NCBI RefSeq assembly: GCF_036046055.1
Contig: NZ_CP107939.1
Coordinates: 7,130,001 to 7,194,000, forward strand
Origin: Nocardia sp. NBC_00403
GTDB taxonomy: Bacteria; Actinomycetota; Actinomycetes; Mycobacteriales; Mycobacteriaceae
Length of the DNA stretch: 64,000 bases
Direction: 5' to 3'
A program made the translations under genes and the position numbers. Each line of letters opens with the position of its first letter. The stretch's first letter is position 1. Shown here in pieces: positions 1 to 9,652 of the stretch. The notes beneath the pieces are model-generated. The model saw nothing but the letters and a program-made list of their open reading frames with translations, made no database searches and was not told where the DNA came from.

Positions 1-1160
1 AGTTCCCAGTCGTGGCCGTCGGCCCGCGGGACGAACTCCTGCAGCGTGTACACCTTGCCCGCCTCGGACTTCAGCAGCTCACTGACCAGGTACTTGACCA
101 AGCCCAATTCGGTGACGCCGACGCCGAGCATCGAGAACAGGTTGCCCGGACGCACCGACTTGAACAGGTCGGTCAGCTTGCCGTCCTTGAGGAACTTCGG
201 CGTCCAGCCCGCGTACGGTCCGAACAACAGGCCCGGCTGTCCGCCGATGACGCGAGTATCCAAGTGCGGCACCGACATCGGCGGCGCGCCGACGGCGGCC
301 TTGCCGTACACCTTGGCTTCGTGCTGGCCGATCAGCTCAGGGTTGGTGCAGCGGAAGAACTGGCCGCTCACCGGGAATCCACCGAAGCCCGCGATCTCCT
401 TGATGCCCGCCTTCTGCAGCAGCGGCAGCGCGCCACCGCCTGCCCCAACGAAAACGAATTTGCTGATGAGCGTGCGGGTTTCGCGGGTACGCAGATTGCG
501 CACCCGCACCAGCCAGGTGCCGTCGGACTGCTTGGTCAGGTTGCGCACCTCGTGGCCGAAGGCCAGGTCCGCGCCGGACTTGCCGAGGTAGGCGAGCAAT
601 TCCTTGGTGAGCGAACCGAAGTCGATATCGGTGCCGGCATCGCTCCAGTTCAGCGCGACCGGGTCGGAGAAATCGCGGCCCTTGGCCATCAGCGGCAGTC
701 GTCGGCTGAATTCCTCGGGGCTGTCGATGTACTCCATGCCCTCGAACAGCGGGTGGCGCGACAGCGCCTCGTAGCGCTTGCGCAGGTACTGGACGTCGTC
801 GGCGCCGTGCACGAAGCTGACATGCGGGATGGGGTTGATGAAGCCCGACGGATCGCTGAGCAGGCCGTTTTCCACACCGTAGGCCCAGAACTGCCGTGAG
901 ACCTGGAAGCGCTCGTTGATGTCGATCGCCTTGGAGACATCGACAGAGCCGTCCGGCTTCTGCGGGCTGTAGTTCAACTCACACAGCGCCGAGTGGCCGG
1001 TGCCCGCGTTGTTCCACGGGTCGCTGCTCTCCGCCGCAACGGCGTCGAGCCGTTCGAACAGGGAGATCGACCAATCCGGCTGCAGCTGACGAAGCAGCGC
1101 GCCGAGGGTGGCACTCATGATGCCGGCACCGATGAGTACCACATCGGTCTTTTCAGTCAT
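1..1160 (-). CDS. mqo: Malate:quinone oxidoreductase, 3' end cut by window edge
   Basis: Membrane-associated FAD enzyme that oxidises malate to oxaloacetate and passes electrons to quinone, serving the TCA cycle and respiratory chain. The reverse strand reads openly from an ATG at 1160 to the left edge. It begins with a Rossmann dinucleotide-binding segment ([14 protein letters not shown]) near residues 7-20, then shows Mqo-typical stretches such as [20 protein letters not shown] and, further on, [18 protein letters not shown]. About 386 residues are visible, so roughly the last 100 of the usual ~490-500 lie outside. In M. tuberculosis mqo also neighbours a hydrolase gene, as here. Identity is secure; the C-terminus cannot be judged. 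Confidence 0.95.
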   Translation of the reverse strand, partial: MTEKTDVVLIGAGIMSATLGALLRQLQPDWSISLFERLDAVAAESSDPWNNAGTGHSALCELNYSPQKPDGSVDVSKAIDINERFQVSRQFWAYGVENGLLSDPSGFINPIPHVSFVHGADDVQYLRKRYEALSRHPLFEGMEYIDSPEEFSRRLPLMAKGRDFSDPVALNWSDAGTDIDFGSLTKELLAYLGKSGADLAFGHEVRNLTKQSDGTWLVRVRNLRTRETRTLISKFVFVGAGGGALPLLQKAGIKEIAGFGGFPVSGQFFRCTNPELIGQHEAKVYGKAAVGAPPMSVPHLDTRVIGGQPGLLFGPYAGWTPKFLKDGKLTDLFKSVRPGNLFSMLGVGVTELGLVKYLVSELLKSEAGKVYTLQEFVPRADGHDWE

Positions 1161-1433
1161 GGCAGCGTTCGGCACGGGTAGATCGACTTCCTTGTCACTT
1201 CTGCGGCTGCCACCCTCTTGGTGGTTAGCCTTGGCACGGGCGCTATATGGAGTTTTACGAGCCTGGCGTGACTCGGCGGTGAGTAGGTTACCCGCCGTTC
1301 ACCTATTGCCAATTGTGCACCTCACCGGTTCGATCACCGGCAACGAACCTGCCGAATGTGACATAGATTCCTCCCCTGCCCTCGGCGACGCTGGAACTTC
1401 AATCCGACGCACACGTCGCCTAGATTGGTTGTC

Positions 1434-2492
1434 GTGACGAACGAAACCTCGCTAGGCGTGTCGGACATCACGATGGGCGCGAAGTGGCAACCGGACGTTC
1501 TCGGCGCGGGCTACGAGCAGCGGACCCTGGCGTTCGGCCCCGATCCCGACGGCGAGGGTGACGCGGTGGCCACATTGGTCAAATACACCCCGGATTCCGG
1601 CGCCGCGGCCACCGAGCTCGCGGTGCTGTATGTGCACGGCTTCACCGACTACTTCTTCCAGCAGCATCTCGCCGAGCACTTCGCCGGGCGCGGGCACCAG
1701 TTCTATGCCCTGGACCTGCGCAAGTGCGGACGCTCGCTCCGCGATGGGCAGACACCGCACTACGTCACCGATCTTGCGCTCTACGACGCCGAGCTCAACG
1801 AGTCGCTGCGCATCGTGCGCGAGGAGACCGGTGGCGAGGTGCTGCTCGTCGCGCACTCCACCGGTGGGCTGATCGTGCCGCTGTGGCTGGACCGGCTGAA
1901 TCGGGCCAAGGGCACCGTCGCATCCGGTATCACCGGTTTGGTGCTCAACAGCCCGTGGTTCGACCTGCAGGGCCCCTCGTACTACCGGACCATCGGCACA
2001 CCCGTGATCAAGGCGCTCGGCAAGTTCCGGTCGATGATCGAGCTACCCGGCGGGAAGATCAGCTCCTACGGCGACAGCCTGCACCACAGTGTCGCGGGCG
2101 AATGGGACTACAACCTCGATTGGAAGCCGCTGAGCGGCTTCCCGGTCCGCTTCGGCTGGTTGCGGGCTATCCGCAATGGTCATGCCCAGCTGCAGGCCGG
2201 TCTCGCAATCGGGGTGCCCGCGTTGATCCTGCGTTCCCGGATCACCAAGTTCGCACGCAAGTACGGGCCCGCGGTCGACGTGGCGGACGCGGTGCTCGAT
2301 GTCAGGCAGATCCAGCGCTGGTCCGGCTGCCTCGGTGATCGCACCAACATCGTCCCGATCGATGGCGCACGGCATGACGTCTTCCTGTCCTCTGCCGAGC
2401 CGCTGGCGAAGGCGTTCACCGAGCTCGACAACTGGCTGGACTGGCTGGCGATCTACCTGCGCAAGTCCGCGTCACCAGAGGCTGGTGCGTAA
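1434..2492 (+). CDS. Alpha/beta hydrolase
   Basis: A 352-residue alpha/beta-hydrolase-fold protein of the serine hydrolase or lysophospholipase type; the substrate is unknown. The strand-turn oxyanion segment LYVHGFTDYFFQQH lies near residue 65 and the nucleophile elbow AHSTGG near residue 138. A C-terminal GARHDVFLSS supplies the catalytic His. I prefer the GTG at 1434 over the upstream TTG at 1425 because it is the stronger start codon. It is divergent from mqo, and its last 21 bases overlap the 3' end of the convergent gene at 2472-3035. The mqo/hydrolase pairing matches the Rv2852c/Rv2854 area of M. tuberculosis. Confidence 0.88.
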   Translation: MTNETSLGVSDITMGAKWQPDVLGAGYEQRTLAFGPDPDGEGDAVATLVKYTPDSGAAATELAVLYVHGFTDYFFQQHLAEHFAGRGHQFYALDLRKCGRSLRDGQTPHYVTDLALYDAELNESLRIVREETGGEVLLVAHSTGGLIVPLWLDRLNRAKGTVASGITGLVLNSPWFDLQGPSYYRTIGTPVIKALGKFRSMIELPGGKISSYGDSLHHSVAGEWDYNLDWKPLSGFPVRFGWLRAIRNGHAQLQAGLAIGVPALILRSRITKFARKYGPAVDVADAVLDVRQIQRWSGCLGDRTNIVPIDGARHDVFLSSAEPLAKAFTELDNWLDWLAIYLRKSASPEAGA

Positions 2493-3035
2493 CACGATCT
2501 CGGTGGCCAGCTCGTGGTCGGCTTCGGTCGCCACATTGTCGACGTCGATCTCCACCACCCGGAATTCGCCGTAGACGTAGCGTCCGGACGTATCCGCGAC
2601 CACACGCGGCATGTTCTTGGTCACCAGCACGGTGACAGCGAGCTCGACCGGCCGGCACGCTGCGTCCAGCACGGTCCCATCCGCGGCGGGTACCGCGGGG
2701 TGGCCGCGATCGGCGACCACCAGGCTGATAAACCGGCCGAAACCGCCCGCACACAGCTGCCAGGCCAGTTCCGCGCCCGACCCACGCCCGGCGACATTCA
2801 CCCACGGCACGCCGAGCTCGTCGAGAATGCCGTGTACACCGGCGGTGTCCAGGTCCGCTATCGATTCCACCGCGATGGTGCGCAGGTCCGAATTGTGCAG
2901 TCGAGCACAGACCTGGTCGTACACGTCGACCGGATCACCCGCGTCGGGCAGCAGCAACACGCTGTGCCGAGATTCGGGCCCGTCGACCCGCACGGTCCAA
3001 GCCCGGTCACCGACCGTGATCCGCCGAGATTTCAT
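2472..3035 (-). CDS. Hypothetical alpha/beta-hydrolase-like protein
   Basis: A 187-residue protein with no signal peptide or membrane segment. The first half reads like the front of an alpha/beta hydrolase: HSVLLLPDAGDPVDVYDQVC near residue 24, then VNVAGRGSGAELAWQLC near residue 80, where a nucleophile elbow would be. Here the elbow is GRGSG rather than the classic GxSxG, so catalysis is doubtful. A later segment (FISLVVADRG) also fits the fold. It converges on the upstream hydrolase with a 21-bp tail overlap. Gene reality is likely from length and codon use; function is unknown. Confidence 0.7.
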   Translation of the reverse strand: MKSRRITVGDRAWTVRVDGPESRHSVLLLPDAGDPVDVYDQVCARLHNSDLRTIAVESIADLDTAGVHGILDELGVPWVNVAGRGSGAELAWQLCAGGFGRFISLVVADRGHPAVPAADGTVLDAACRPVELAVTVLVTKNMPRVVADTSGRYVYGEFRVVEIDVDNVATEADHELATEIVLRTSLW

Positions 3036-3150
3036 GCCGGAGTACGGTACACGGCCCGGTTGAACAGAGCCGCGTGTCGAACCTCACCTGCGAGTCAGAC
3101 GTGGGGTTCACCACTATTTCTCCGGCCATGTATTCAGGGGTTCACCCAGC

Positions 3151-4695
3151 TCAGCGACCTGCGGAGCTCGGCGTCATCGCGGAGGTGAGGACAGGAAGAC
3201 CGCCGGGCGCACCGTCGACGATCAGGCGTTCCAGCTGTGGGAAGTCGAGGTGCTCTTCGACCAGATCGGCGAGCAGATCGAGTTGGGCGCAGCGAATCGC
3301 AGCAACCGAAACATCCTCGGCGACAAGGAAATCCGGTCGTTCGGCCGCGGCGGCGATCTGCCGCAGCCACATTCGACGGAACCCGTCCGATTCCAGCAGA
3401 CCGTGCAGGTGGGTGCCCCACACCGCGCCGCGGACGCTGCCCTCGGGTACGCCGGCCAGCTCGAGCCAGGCGGGATCGGTGCTGCGACGCACCCGTCCGT
3501 GATGAATTTCATAGCCCTGCAAGGGAATTCGCTCCGACAGCAGGCTGCGTCCGGAGGCCCGGCGTAGTACCTTCGGGTCGGCGAATTCGATATCGAGATC
3601 GAGCAGTCCGAGGCCCTCGACGACGCCCGCACCGGATTCGACGGTGTCGGCGATCCGGCGGCCGAGCATCTGATAGCCGCCGCAGATGCCGAGGATCGGT
3701 TTGCCCGCAGCCGCGCGAGCCGTCAACGCGTCGGCGAGCCCGGTGCGGCGCAACCAGGCCAGGTCATCGACCGTCGCCTTGCTGCCGGGCAGCACCACGA
3801 GGTCGACCTCCGACAGCCTGGACGGCTCGCTCACCCAGCGCACCGCGACTCCCGGCTCACAAGCGAGGGCCTCGACATCGGTGGAGTTGGAGATGCGCGG
3901 CAGCCTGATGGCGGCAACGGTCAGCCACTCGGCGCCGACGGGCGGGCGGGGACGGCCGACCGGTGCATCGGCGACGGTGCCGAGTGAGTCCTCGGCGTCG
4001 ATCCAGAGATCGTCGGCGAAGGGGATCACGCCCAGTGTGGGACGGCCGGTGAGTTCGGAGAGCCGTTCGAGTCCGGGCCGCAGCAATTCGACATCGCCGC
4101 GGAATTTATTGATCACGAAGCCCGAAATCAGTTGCTGATCTTCGGGATCGAGCACTGCGACGGTTCCGAAGAGGTGGGCGAGCACCCCGCCGCGATCGAT
4201 GTCGCCGACCACGAGCACCGGCAGCCGAGCTGCCTGAGCCAGTCCCATGTTCGCCAGATCGGTGGCCCGCAGGTTGATCTCCGCGGGCGAACCCGCCCCC
4301 TCGCAGATCACCACGTCGAATTCCGCACGCAGAGAGGCGAGTTCGGCCGCAACGACCTCCCGCAAATCCTGTCGGTGCCGGAAGTAATCGCGCGCTCCCA
4401 CCGTGCCGACCGCTTGTCCGCGCACCACCAGCTGAGAACGGCGGTCGCTGCCCGGCTTGAGCAGCACCGGATTGAATCGCACGCTCGGTTCCAGCCCGCA
4501 CGCCTGCGCCTGTAGCGCCTGTGCCCGCCCGATCTCCCCGCCGTCGAGTGTGACGACGGAGTTGTTGGACATGTTCTGCGCCTTGAACGGCGCGACGCGC
4601 ACGCCGCGGCGCGCCAGCATTCGGCAAAGCCCCGCCACCACAACGCTTTTGCCCGCATCCGAGGTGGTGCCCGCGACGAGCAGTGCGCCTTTCAC
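3151..4695 (-). CDS. cobQ: Cobyric acid synthase
   Basis: Glutamine-dependent amidotransferase that amidates four side-chain carboxylates (b, d, e and g) of adenosylcobyrinic acid a,c-diamide during cobalamin synthesis. An N-terminal dethiobiotin-synthetase-like P-loop domain begins [15 protein letters not shown] (residues 3-17). The C-terminal class-I glutaminase domain carries [10 protein letters not shown] with the nucleophile Cys, and a late [14 protein letters not shown] chose the GTG at 4695, which starts right before the P-loop strand (514 aa); a GTG at 4725 would add ten residues with no family counterpart. The gene lies 58 bases after map on the same strand, so they may be co-transcribed. 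No cobalamin riboswitch is visible before it. Confidence 0.95.
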   Translation of the reverse strand: MKGALLVAGTTSDAGKSVVVAGLCRMLARRGVRVAPFKAQNMSNNSVVTLDGGEIGRAQALQAQACGLEPSVRFNPVLLKPGSDRRSQLVVRGQAVGTVGARDYFRHRQDLREVVAAELASLRAEFDVVICEGAGSPAEINLRATDLANMGLAQAARLPVLVVGDIDRGGVLAHLFGTVAVLDPEDQQLISGFVINKFRGDVELLRPGLERLSELTGRPTLGVIPFADDLWIDAEDSLGTVADAPVGRPRPPVGAEWLTVAAIRLPRISNSTDVEALACEPGVAVRWVSEPSRLSEVDLVVLPGSKATVDDLAWLRRTGLADALTARAAAGKPILGICGGYQMLGRRIADTVESGAGVVEGLGLLDLDIEFADPKVLRRASGRSLLSERIPLQGYEIHHGRVRRSTDPAWLELAGVPEGSVRGAVWGTHLHGLLESDGFRRMWLRQIAAAAERPDFLVAEDVSVAAIRCAQLDLLADLVEEHLDFPQLERLIVDGAPGGLPVLTSAMTPSSAGR

Positions 4696-4753
4696 GCCGC
4701 TACCGCGCCGCCCGGGTGTACCCACACCCGCGTCGGCCCAACGCAGCCATCTG

Positions 4754-5617
4754 TCACGGCAGGGTCAGGATTTCAGCGCCCGTGTCCGTGACCACCAGGG
4801 TGTGCTCGAACTGCGCGGTCCACTTACGGTCCTTGGTGACCACGGTCCATTTGTCGTCCCAGATCTCGTAGTCGATGCCGCCGAGGTTGATCATCGGCTC
4901 GATGGTGAAGGTCATGCCCGGCTCGATGATGGAGTCGACGGCAGGCTGGTCGTAGTGCAGGATGACCAGGCCGCTGTGGAAGGTGGGGCCGACGCCGTGA
5001 CCGGTGAAGTCCCGGACCACGCCGTAGCCGAAGCGGTTGGCGTAGGACTCGATCACCCTGCCGATCACATTCAGGGCACGACCGGGCCGAACAGCCTTGA
5101 TGGCCCGCGCGGTCGCTTCCTCGGTCCGCTCGACCAACAGCCGAACCTCCTCGTCCACATCGCCCGCGAGGAAGGTCTTGTTGGTATCGCCGTGCACCCC
5201 ATCGATGTAGGCGGTGACGTCGATATTCACGATGTCACCATCCTCGATCACGGTCGAGTCCGGAATCCCGTGGCAGATCACCTCATTGAGCGAGGTGCAG
5301 CACGACTTCGGAAATCCCTTGTAACCGAGGGTCGATGGATAGGCCCCGTGATCACACATGTACTCGTGTGCGATCCGGTCCAGTTCGTCGGTCGTGACGC
5401 CGGGCGCGACCGCCTTGCCCGCCTCTTCCAGCGCCTGGGCCGCGATCTTCCCCGCGATCCGCATTTTTTCGATGGTTTCGGCCGTCTGCACCCAGGGCTC
5501 GTGGCCCTCGTTGACGGTCTTCTTCCACGCGTACTCCGGACGCTCGATCGAGCGCGGAACTTCCCGAGTCGGCGAGAGGGTCCCGGGAACAAGCGGCTGA
5601 CGGGTGCGCACTGACAT
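4754..5617 (-). CDS. map: Methionine aminopeptidase type I, with N-terminal proline-rich extension
   Basis: Removes the initiator methionine from nascent proteins. The 287 residues include all five metal ligands of the pita-bread fold: the Asp pair in [19 protein letters not shown], His in GHGVGPTFH, Glu in TIEPM and Glu in QFEHTLVV. The N-terminus ([17 protein letters not shown]) is the extension seen in mycobacterial MapB (type Ic), so this corresponds to Rv2861c. It lies directly upstream of cobQ on the same strand. The accessory insertion of this window begins just beyond its 5' end. Confidence 0.96.
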   Translation of the reverse strand: MSVRTRQPLVPGTLSPTREVPRSIERPEYAWKKTVNEGHEPWVQTAETIEKMRIAGKIAAQALEEAGKAVAPGVTTDELDRIAHEYMCDHGAYPSTLGYKGFPKSCCTSLNEVICHGIPDSTVIEDGDIVNIDVTAYIDGVHGDTNKTFLAGDVDEEVRLLVERTEEATARAIKAVRPGRALNVIGRVIESYANRFGYGVVRDFTGHGVGPTFHSGLVILHYDQPAVDSIIEPGMTFTIEPMINLGGIDYEIWDDKWTVVTKDRKWTAQFEHTLVVTDTGAEILTLP

Positions 5618-5772
5618 GGACCAAGACTATCTGCACCACCGTTGCCCCACCCCCTGACGTCCACCGGCCGAGCACCTCGACCGTTCCGTCGACCCAGACG
5701 GAATATCGCCGGACCGTAGTCCGTTTACCGCATTGGTTGACATCGACACTACTCGAGGACGGGACTCCAGCC

Positions 5773-6783
5773 GTGGAATTGGGACTTACGACGTTTGCCG
5801 AGTTGTACGCGGTCGGCGATCGCCCCGCGCCGAGCGCCGGGGAACGGCTGCGCGAGGTGGTCGAGGAGGCAATGGCGACCGAGGCAGCAGGACTGGACGT
5901 CTATGGCGTCGGCGAGCATCACCGCAAGGACTTCGCGGCGTCGTCGCCTGCCGTGGTACTGGCGGCGATTGCGGCGCGGACCGAGCGGATTCAACTGACC
6001 AGCGCGGTCACTGTGCTGAGTTCAGCAGATCCGGTACGCGTGTACCAGGATTTCGCAACGCTGGACGGGCTATCCAAGGGCCGCGCCGAGCTGATGGCCG
6101 GCCGCGGCTCGTTCACGGAGTCGTTCCCGCTGTTCGGTTACGACCTCGCCGACTACAACGAGCTCTTCGAGGAGAAGTTGGCACTGCTGCTGAATCTTCG
6201 CGAGGACCAGCCGGTGAACTGGGCGGGCAAGTTCCGGGCTCCACTGCGGGGCGCGGTCGCGTATCCGCGCACCGAAAACCGGCCGTTGCCGGTGTGGATT
6301 GCCGTGGGCGGCAGTCCTGAGTCGGTCATCCGAGCCGGGCTGCTCGGACTGCCGTTGGCGATCGCGATCATCGGCGGCGAGCCCGCACGGTTCAAGCCGC
6401 TGGTCGATCTCTACCACCGCGCTCTCGAAGAAGGCGGACACGATAAGCAACCGGTGGCGGTGCACGCGCACGGCTACATCGCCGACACCGATGAGCAAGC
6501 CGTCGCGGATTTCTACGAGCCGTATGCACTCGCGATGAGCACCATCGGTCGCGAACGCGGCTGGGGTCCGATGACAAGGGCCCAGTTCGACGGTCTGCGC
6601 TCACAAAGCGGTTCACTGTTCGTCGGCACGCCGGACTACGTGGCGGCCAAGGTCGCCGATATTCGCGACACCCTTGGACTGGATCGGTTCATGCTGCACA
6701 CCAGCGTCGGCACACTGCCGCACGAGAAGGTGCTGCACAACATCCAACTCCTCGGCGAGAAGGTGGCACCGCAGGTCCGCTGA
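5773..6783 (+). CDS. LLM-class flavin-dependent oxidoreductase
   Basis: Bacterial luciferase-like monooxygenase family enzyme of 336 residues, expected to use reduced FMN (or F420) on an unknown substrate. Typical segments are LDVYGVGEHH near residue 42, LAAIAARTERIQLTSAVTVLSS near residue 65, VYQDFATLDGLSKGRAELMAGRGS near residue 92 and PLPVWIAVGGSPESV near residue 175. I start at GTG 5773 because ELGLTTFAELY is the usual first strand; an in-frame TTG at 5737 has no better ribosome site. It converges on the GntR gene. Nothing ties it firmly to the phosphonate locus, although LLM enzymes do occur near such loci. Confidence 0.88.
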   Translation: MELGLTTFAELYAVGDRPAPSAGERLREVVEEAMATEAAGLDVYGVGEHHRKDFAASSPAVVLAAIAARTERIQLTSAVTVLSSADPVRVYQDFATLDGLSKGRAELMAGRGSFTESFPLFGYDLADYNELFEEKLALLLNLREDQPVNWAGKFRAPLRGAVAYPRTENRPLPVWIAVGGSPESVIRAGLLGLPLAIAIIGGEPARFKPLVDLYHRALEEGGHDKQPVAVHAHGYIADTDEQAVADFYEPYALAMSTIGRERGWGPMTRAQFDGLRSQSGSLFVGTPDYVAAKVADIRDTLGLDRFMLHTSVGTLPHEKVLHNIQLLGEKVAPQVR

Positions 6784-6857
6784 TAGGCGGGAAGCCGCAC
6801 ACCACGCCAGGCGACCAGCATCGCAGGGCGCGGCGTTCGGTCTCCCGCGGCCGCTGC

Positions 6858-7649
6858 CTACTTGGAGAGCTGGGCTTCGAAAGCGATCCGGTCGCCGCGA
6901 TACAGCGACCGGACTCGCTCGATCGGCTCTCCCTTCCCGTCGACACTGCGGCGGTTCAGCAGCAAAAGCGGTAGGGCCGTGGTGCATTCGAGCAGAGCGG
7001 CTTCGCGCGGGGAGGCGAGAACCGTCTCGATACGTTCGGTCGCCCTGCCCAACTCGACACCCGACGCACGCACGGCCGCGTACAGCGACGTGGTGGGGTC
7101 ATAGGTGTCGTACAAAGCACGGAAGCGGGCGAGCGGCAGGAAAGTGCTCTCCAATCCGATGCGCTCACCATCGGCGAGCAGCACTCGCTCGAGGTGCATC
7201 ACCGGAGTGCCGAGCGCGAGCCCGAGCACGTCGGCGGTGTCGGCGTCGGCGGGCACATCCTCCCAATTGACCAGCAGTCGACCGGGCACCCGACCGAAGC
7301 TGATCGCGCCTTCGGTATAGGAACGCAACGACAACGGCTGCACCATCTTCGGCCGCGACACCACGGTGCCCCGGCCCTGGCGCCGAATCCTGCCTTCCAC
7401 CAATAGATCTCGCAGCGCTTGCCGGACGGTTTCGCGGGCGACCTCGAACCGGACGGCCAGGTCACGTTCGGAAGGGACCGGGTCGCCCTCGGACATGCCA
7501 CTCAGAATTTCTTCGAGTTCCGTGCGCACCAGATACGACTTGGGCAATCGACTCGGCTGCGCAGAATCAATGCGCCCGCCGTACCTTTCATCGCTGCCGG
7601 CCGTCACCGCCGCTGGGGCGTCGACCCCCGCCACGTCCACTCCGTCCAT
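6858..7649 (-). CDS. GntR-family transcriptional regulator (HutC/PhnF type)
   Basis: A 263-residue DNA-binding repressor. After a disordered 34-residue N-terminus comes the winged helix (PVPSERDLAVRFEVARETVR near residues 57-76). The UbiC-transcription-regulator effector domain follows (YTEGAISFGRVPGR; VMHLERVLLADGERIGLESTFLP). This is the layout of M. smegmatis PhnF, whose operator is TGGTATAGACCA. Two palindromes of that type lie just upstream of its own start and upstream of the divergent oxidase gene, so autoregulation and control of the phosphonate genes are inferred. The effector is unknown; a phosphonate or phosphate signal is likely. Confidence 0.9.
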   Translation of the reverse strand: MDGVDVAGVDAPAAVTAGSDERYGGRIDSAQPSRLPKSYLVRTELEEILSGMSEGDPVPSERDLAVRFEVARETVRQALRDLLVEGRIRRQGRGTVVSRPKMVQPLSLRSYTEGAISFGRVPGRLLVNWEDVPADADTADVLGLALGTPVMHLERVLLADGERIGLESTFLPLARFRALYDTYDPTTSLYAAVRASGVELGRATERIETVLASPREAALLECTTALPLLLLNRRSVDGKGEPIERVRSLYRGDRIAFEAQLSK

Positions 7650-7667
7650 ACCGACAGCGTACCCATG

Positions 7668-7683
7668 ATTGGTCTATACCAAT
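7668..7683. promoter_or_regulatory. GntR/PhnF-type operator 1
   Basis: ATTGGTCTATACCAAT: six-base arms ATTGGT/ACCAAT around CTAT. It holds TGGTCTATACCA, the reverse complement of the published M. smegmatis PhnF site TGGTATAGACCA (from memory). It sits 19 bases before the regulator's own ATG, suiting autorepression. Confidence 0.8.
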
Positions 7684-7714
7684 TATTAACCTAGCGTTTG
7701 CGCAAGAAACACCC

Positions 7715-7730
7715 ATCGGTCTAGACCAAT
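7715..7730. promoter_or_regulatory. GntR/PhnF-type operator 2
   Basis: ATCGGTCTAGACCAAT, with a perfect ten-base core GGTCTAGACC and one mismatch in the outer arms. Its centre lies 47 bases from the centre of operator 1 and it ends 15 bases before the oxidase ATG. The pair bracket the divergent promoter. Confidence 0.8.
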
Positions 7731-7745
7731 GCTCACTATGTGTCC

Positions 7746-8873
7746 ATGCGATTGGTCATCATCGGAGGCGGAATCCTCGGCACCGCACACGCCCTGGCCG
7801 CGATCGGCCGTGGGCACGAGGTCGTGCAGGTGGAGCGGGAGCCCGAAGCCCGCGGCGCCACGGTACGAAACTTCGGTCTGGTGTGGGTCTCCGGGCGCTC
7901 GGCCACGGAGCTCGATCTCACCCTGCGGTCCCGGCAGCTGTGGGAGGAGATCGGCGGCCGGGTCCCCGGCGTCGGGTTCCGCCCCGCGGGATCGATCACG
8001 CTGGTGCGCACACCCGCGGAACTCGCCGTCGCCGAGGCCGCCGCCGCAGACCCGAGCGCGCAGGTCCGCGGCTTCGAATTGCTCGAGCCGGAGCAGGTGC
8101 GCGCGATCAACCCCGCCCTGCGCGGCAAATTCCTTGCGGGACTGCATTGTTCGACCGACGCCGCAGTGGAGTCGCGCCAGACGCTGCCCGCGCTGCGCGC
8201 GCATATGGCGGCCTCGGGCCGCTACACCTTCTACCCGGGCACCGAGGCCAGGTCGGTCACCGACACCGGTTCCGGCGCCACCGTAATCGACGACCAAGGC
8301 CGCAACCACGACGCCGATCTGGTGCTCGACTGCCCCGGCGCGGCACACTCCGGCCTGACCCGCGAACTGGTCGGGACCATCCCGGTCCGCCGCGTCCGGC
8401 TGCAGATGATGCAGACCGCGCCGCTGGGCGAGCCGCTCACCACCGCCATCGCCGACGGCGACAGCTTCAGGTACTACCCGGGATTCGCGGGCGCCGAGAC
8501 CGACGCACTGAACCGGGAGCAGTCCCAGACCGCCACCGCCGCCGAGCACAAGATGCAACTGCTGTGCGTGCAGCGTCTGCACGGCGGCCTCACCATCGGC
8601 GACACCCATGAATACGAGGAGCCTTTCGCCTTCGACGTGGACGAGGCGCCCTACGAACACCTCACCGCCATCGCCGAGGAAATGCTCGGACGCAAACTGC
8701 CGCAGGTGGTTCGGCGCTGGGCCGGTGTCTACAGCCAGAGCATCGACCCCACCGCCATCGTCACCCGAGCCGAGGCCGACGAGCACATCTGGGTGATCAC
8801 CGGCCCCGGCGGCCGCGGCATGACCCTCGGCCCCGTCCTCGGCGAGGAAACCGCCGACCTACTCAATTTGTGA
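7746..8873 (+). CDS. FAD-dependent amine oxidase of phosphonate loci (TIGR03364-like)
   Basis: DAO-fold flavoprotein of 375 residues. The FAD site is RLVIIGGGILGTAHALAA at the N-terminus, and the C-terminal flavin contact is ITGPGGRGMTLGPVLGEE. The family is recurrent beside phosphonate transport genes. Related enzymes oxidise 2-aminoethylphosphonate or its N-methyl form to phosphonoacetaldehyde, so it can replace the PhnW transaminase. The ATG at 7746 gives the normal N-terminus; a GTG at 7740 adds two residues. It is first of a six-gene run ending at 13866, and its stop is followed at once by the HAD gene. The exact substrate is inferred from context. Confidence 0.88.
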   Translation: MRLVIIGGGILGTAHALAAIGRGHEVVQVEREPEARGATVRNFGLVWVSGRSATELDLTLRSRQLWEEIGGRVPGVGFRPAGSITLVRTPAELAVAEAAAADPSAQVRGFELLEPEQVRAINPALRGKFLAGLHCSTDAAVESRQTLPALRAHMAASGRYTFYPGTEARSVTDTGSGATVIDDQGRNHDADLVLDCPGAAHSGLTRELVGTIPVRRVRLQMMQTAPLGEPLTTAIADGDSFRYYPGFAGAETDALNREQSQTATAAEHKMQLLCVQRLHGGLTIGDTHEYEEPFAFDVDEAPYEHLTAIAEEMLGRKLPQVVRRWAGVYSQSIDPTAIVTRAEADEHIWVITGPGGRGMTLGPVLGEETADLLNL

Positions 8874-8881
8874 GGAACGCT

Positions 8882-9571
8882 GTGCCGGACAAGAACATCC
8901 GACTGGCCGTGCTCGACATGGCAGGCACCACTGTCGCCGACGGCGGCCTGGTGCTGCGCGCCTTCGACATCGCCGCCACCGCCGCGGGCATCGAAACCGA
9001 AGGCCCCGAACGAGACACAGCGCGCAAGTACGTACTCGACACCATGGGTCAGTCGAAGATCGCGGTGTTTCGCGCCCTGCTCGGCGACGAAGACCGCGCC
9101 GAGCAGGGCAACCGCGCCTTCGAGGCCGCCTACGAGGCACTGATCGACGAGGCCGACATCACGCCGATTCCCGGTGCGGCCGAGGCGATCCGCGCGCTGC
9201 GCGCTGGGGGTGTGAAGGTCGCGCTCACTACGGGCTTCAGCCGCAGCACCCAGGACCGGCTACTGAATGCCCTCGGCTGGAACGACATTGCCGATCTGAG
9301 CCTGGCGCCGTCCGATGCCGGGCGCGGACGCCCCTACCCCGACATGGTCCTCACCGCACTGCTGCGCCTCGGCGTCGACGCCGTCGATCAGGTTGCGGTG
9401 CTCGGCGATACGACCAGCGATATCGGCACCGGCCTCGCCGCCGGCGCCCGGATCGTGGCGGGCACCCTGACCGGCGCGCACGACGAAGACCAGCTACGCG
9501 CCGCAGGCGCCACCCACGTGGTGGCGTCGGTCACCGAGTTCGCCGAGCTGGTGCTCGCCGACCGAACCTGA
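8882..9571 (+). CDS. Phosphonatase-like HAD hydrolase (PhnX-like)
   Basis: HAD-superfamily hydrolase of 229 residues. Motif I is D12-M-A14-G-T-T, with Ala at +2 as in phosphonoacetaldehyde hydrolase, not the Asp of HAD phosphatases. The cap holds MGQSKIAVFRAL; Lys59 aligns by eye with the Schiff-base lysine of PhnX (MGLLKIDHVRAL). LTTGFSR (motif II) and AVLGDTTSDIGTGLAAG (motif IV) follow. Expected reaction: phosphonoacetaldehyde to acetaldehyde plus phosphate, taking the oxidase product. I favour GTG 8882, preceded by GAGGAA at a short spacing of 4; GTG 8870 overlaps the oxidase stop. True phosphonatase activity is an inference. Confidence 0.88.
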   Translation: MPDKNIRLAVLDMAGTTVADGGLVLRAFDIAATAAGIETEGPERDTARKYVLDTMGQSKIAVFRALLGDEDRAEQGNRAFEAAYEALIDEADITPIPGAAEAIRALRAGGVKVALTTGFSRSTQDRLLNALGWNDIADLSLAPSDAGRGRPYPDMVLTALLRLGVDAVDQVAVLGDTTSDIGTGLAAGARIVAGTLTGAHDEDQLRAAGATHVVASVTEFAELVLADRT

Positions 9572-9652
9572 TCCGTCACCCCCGACGGAGCCGAGGAAAC
9601 CACCCGCCCCCTTCGACACCTCACTCGACACGAACCGAAAGTTGCAGCAATC

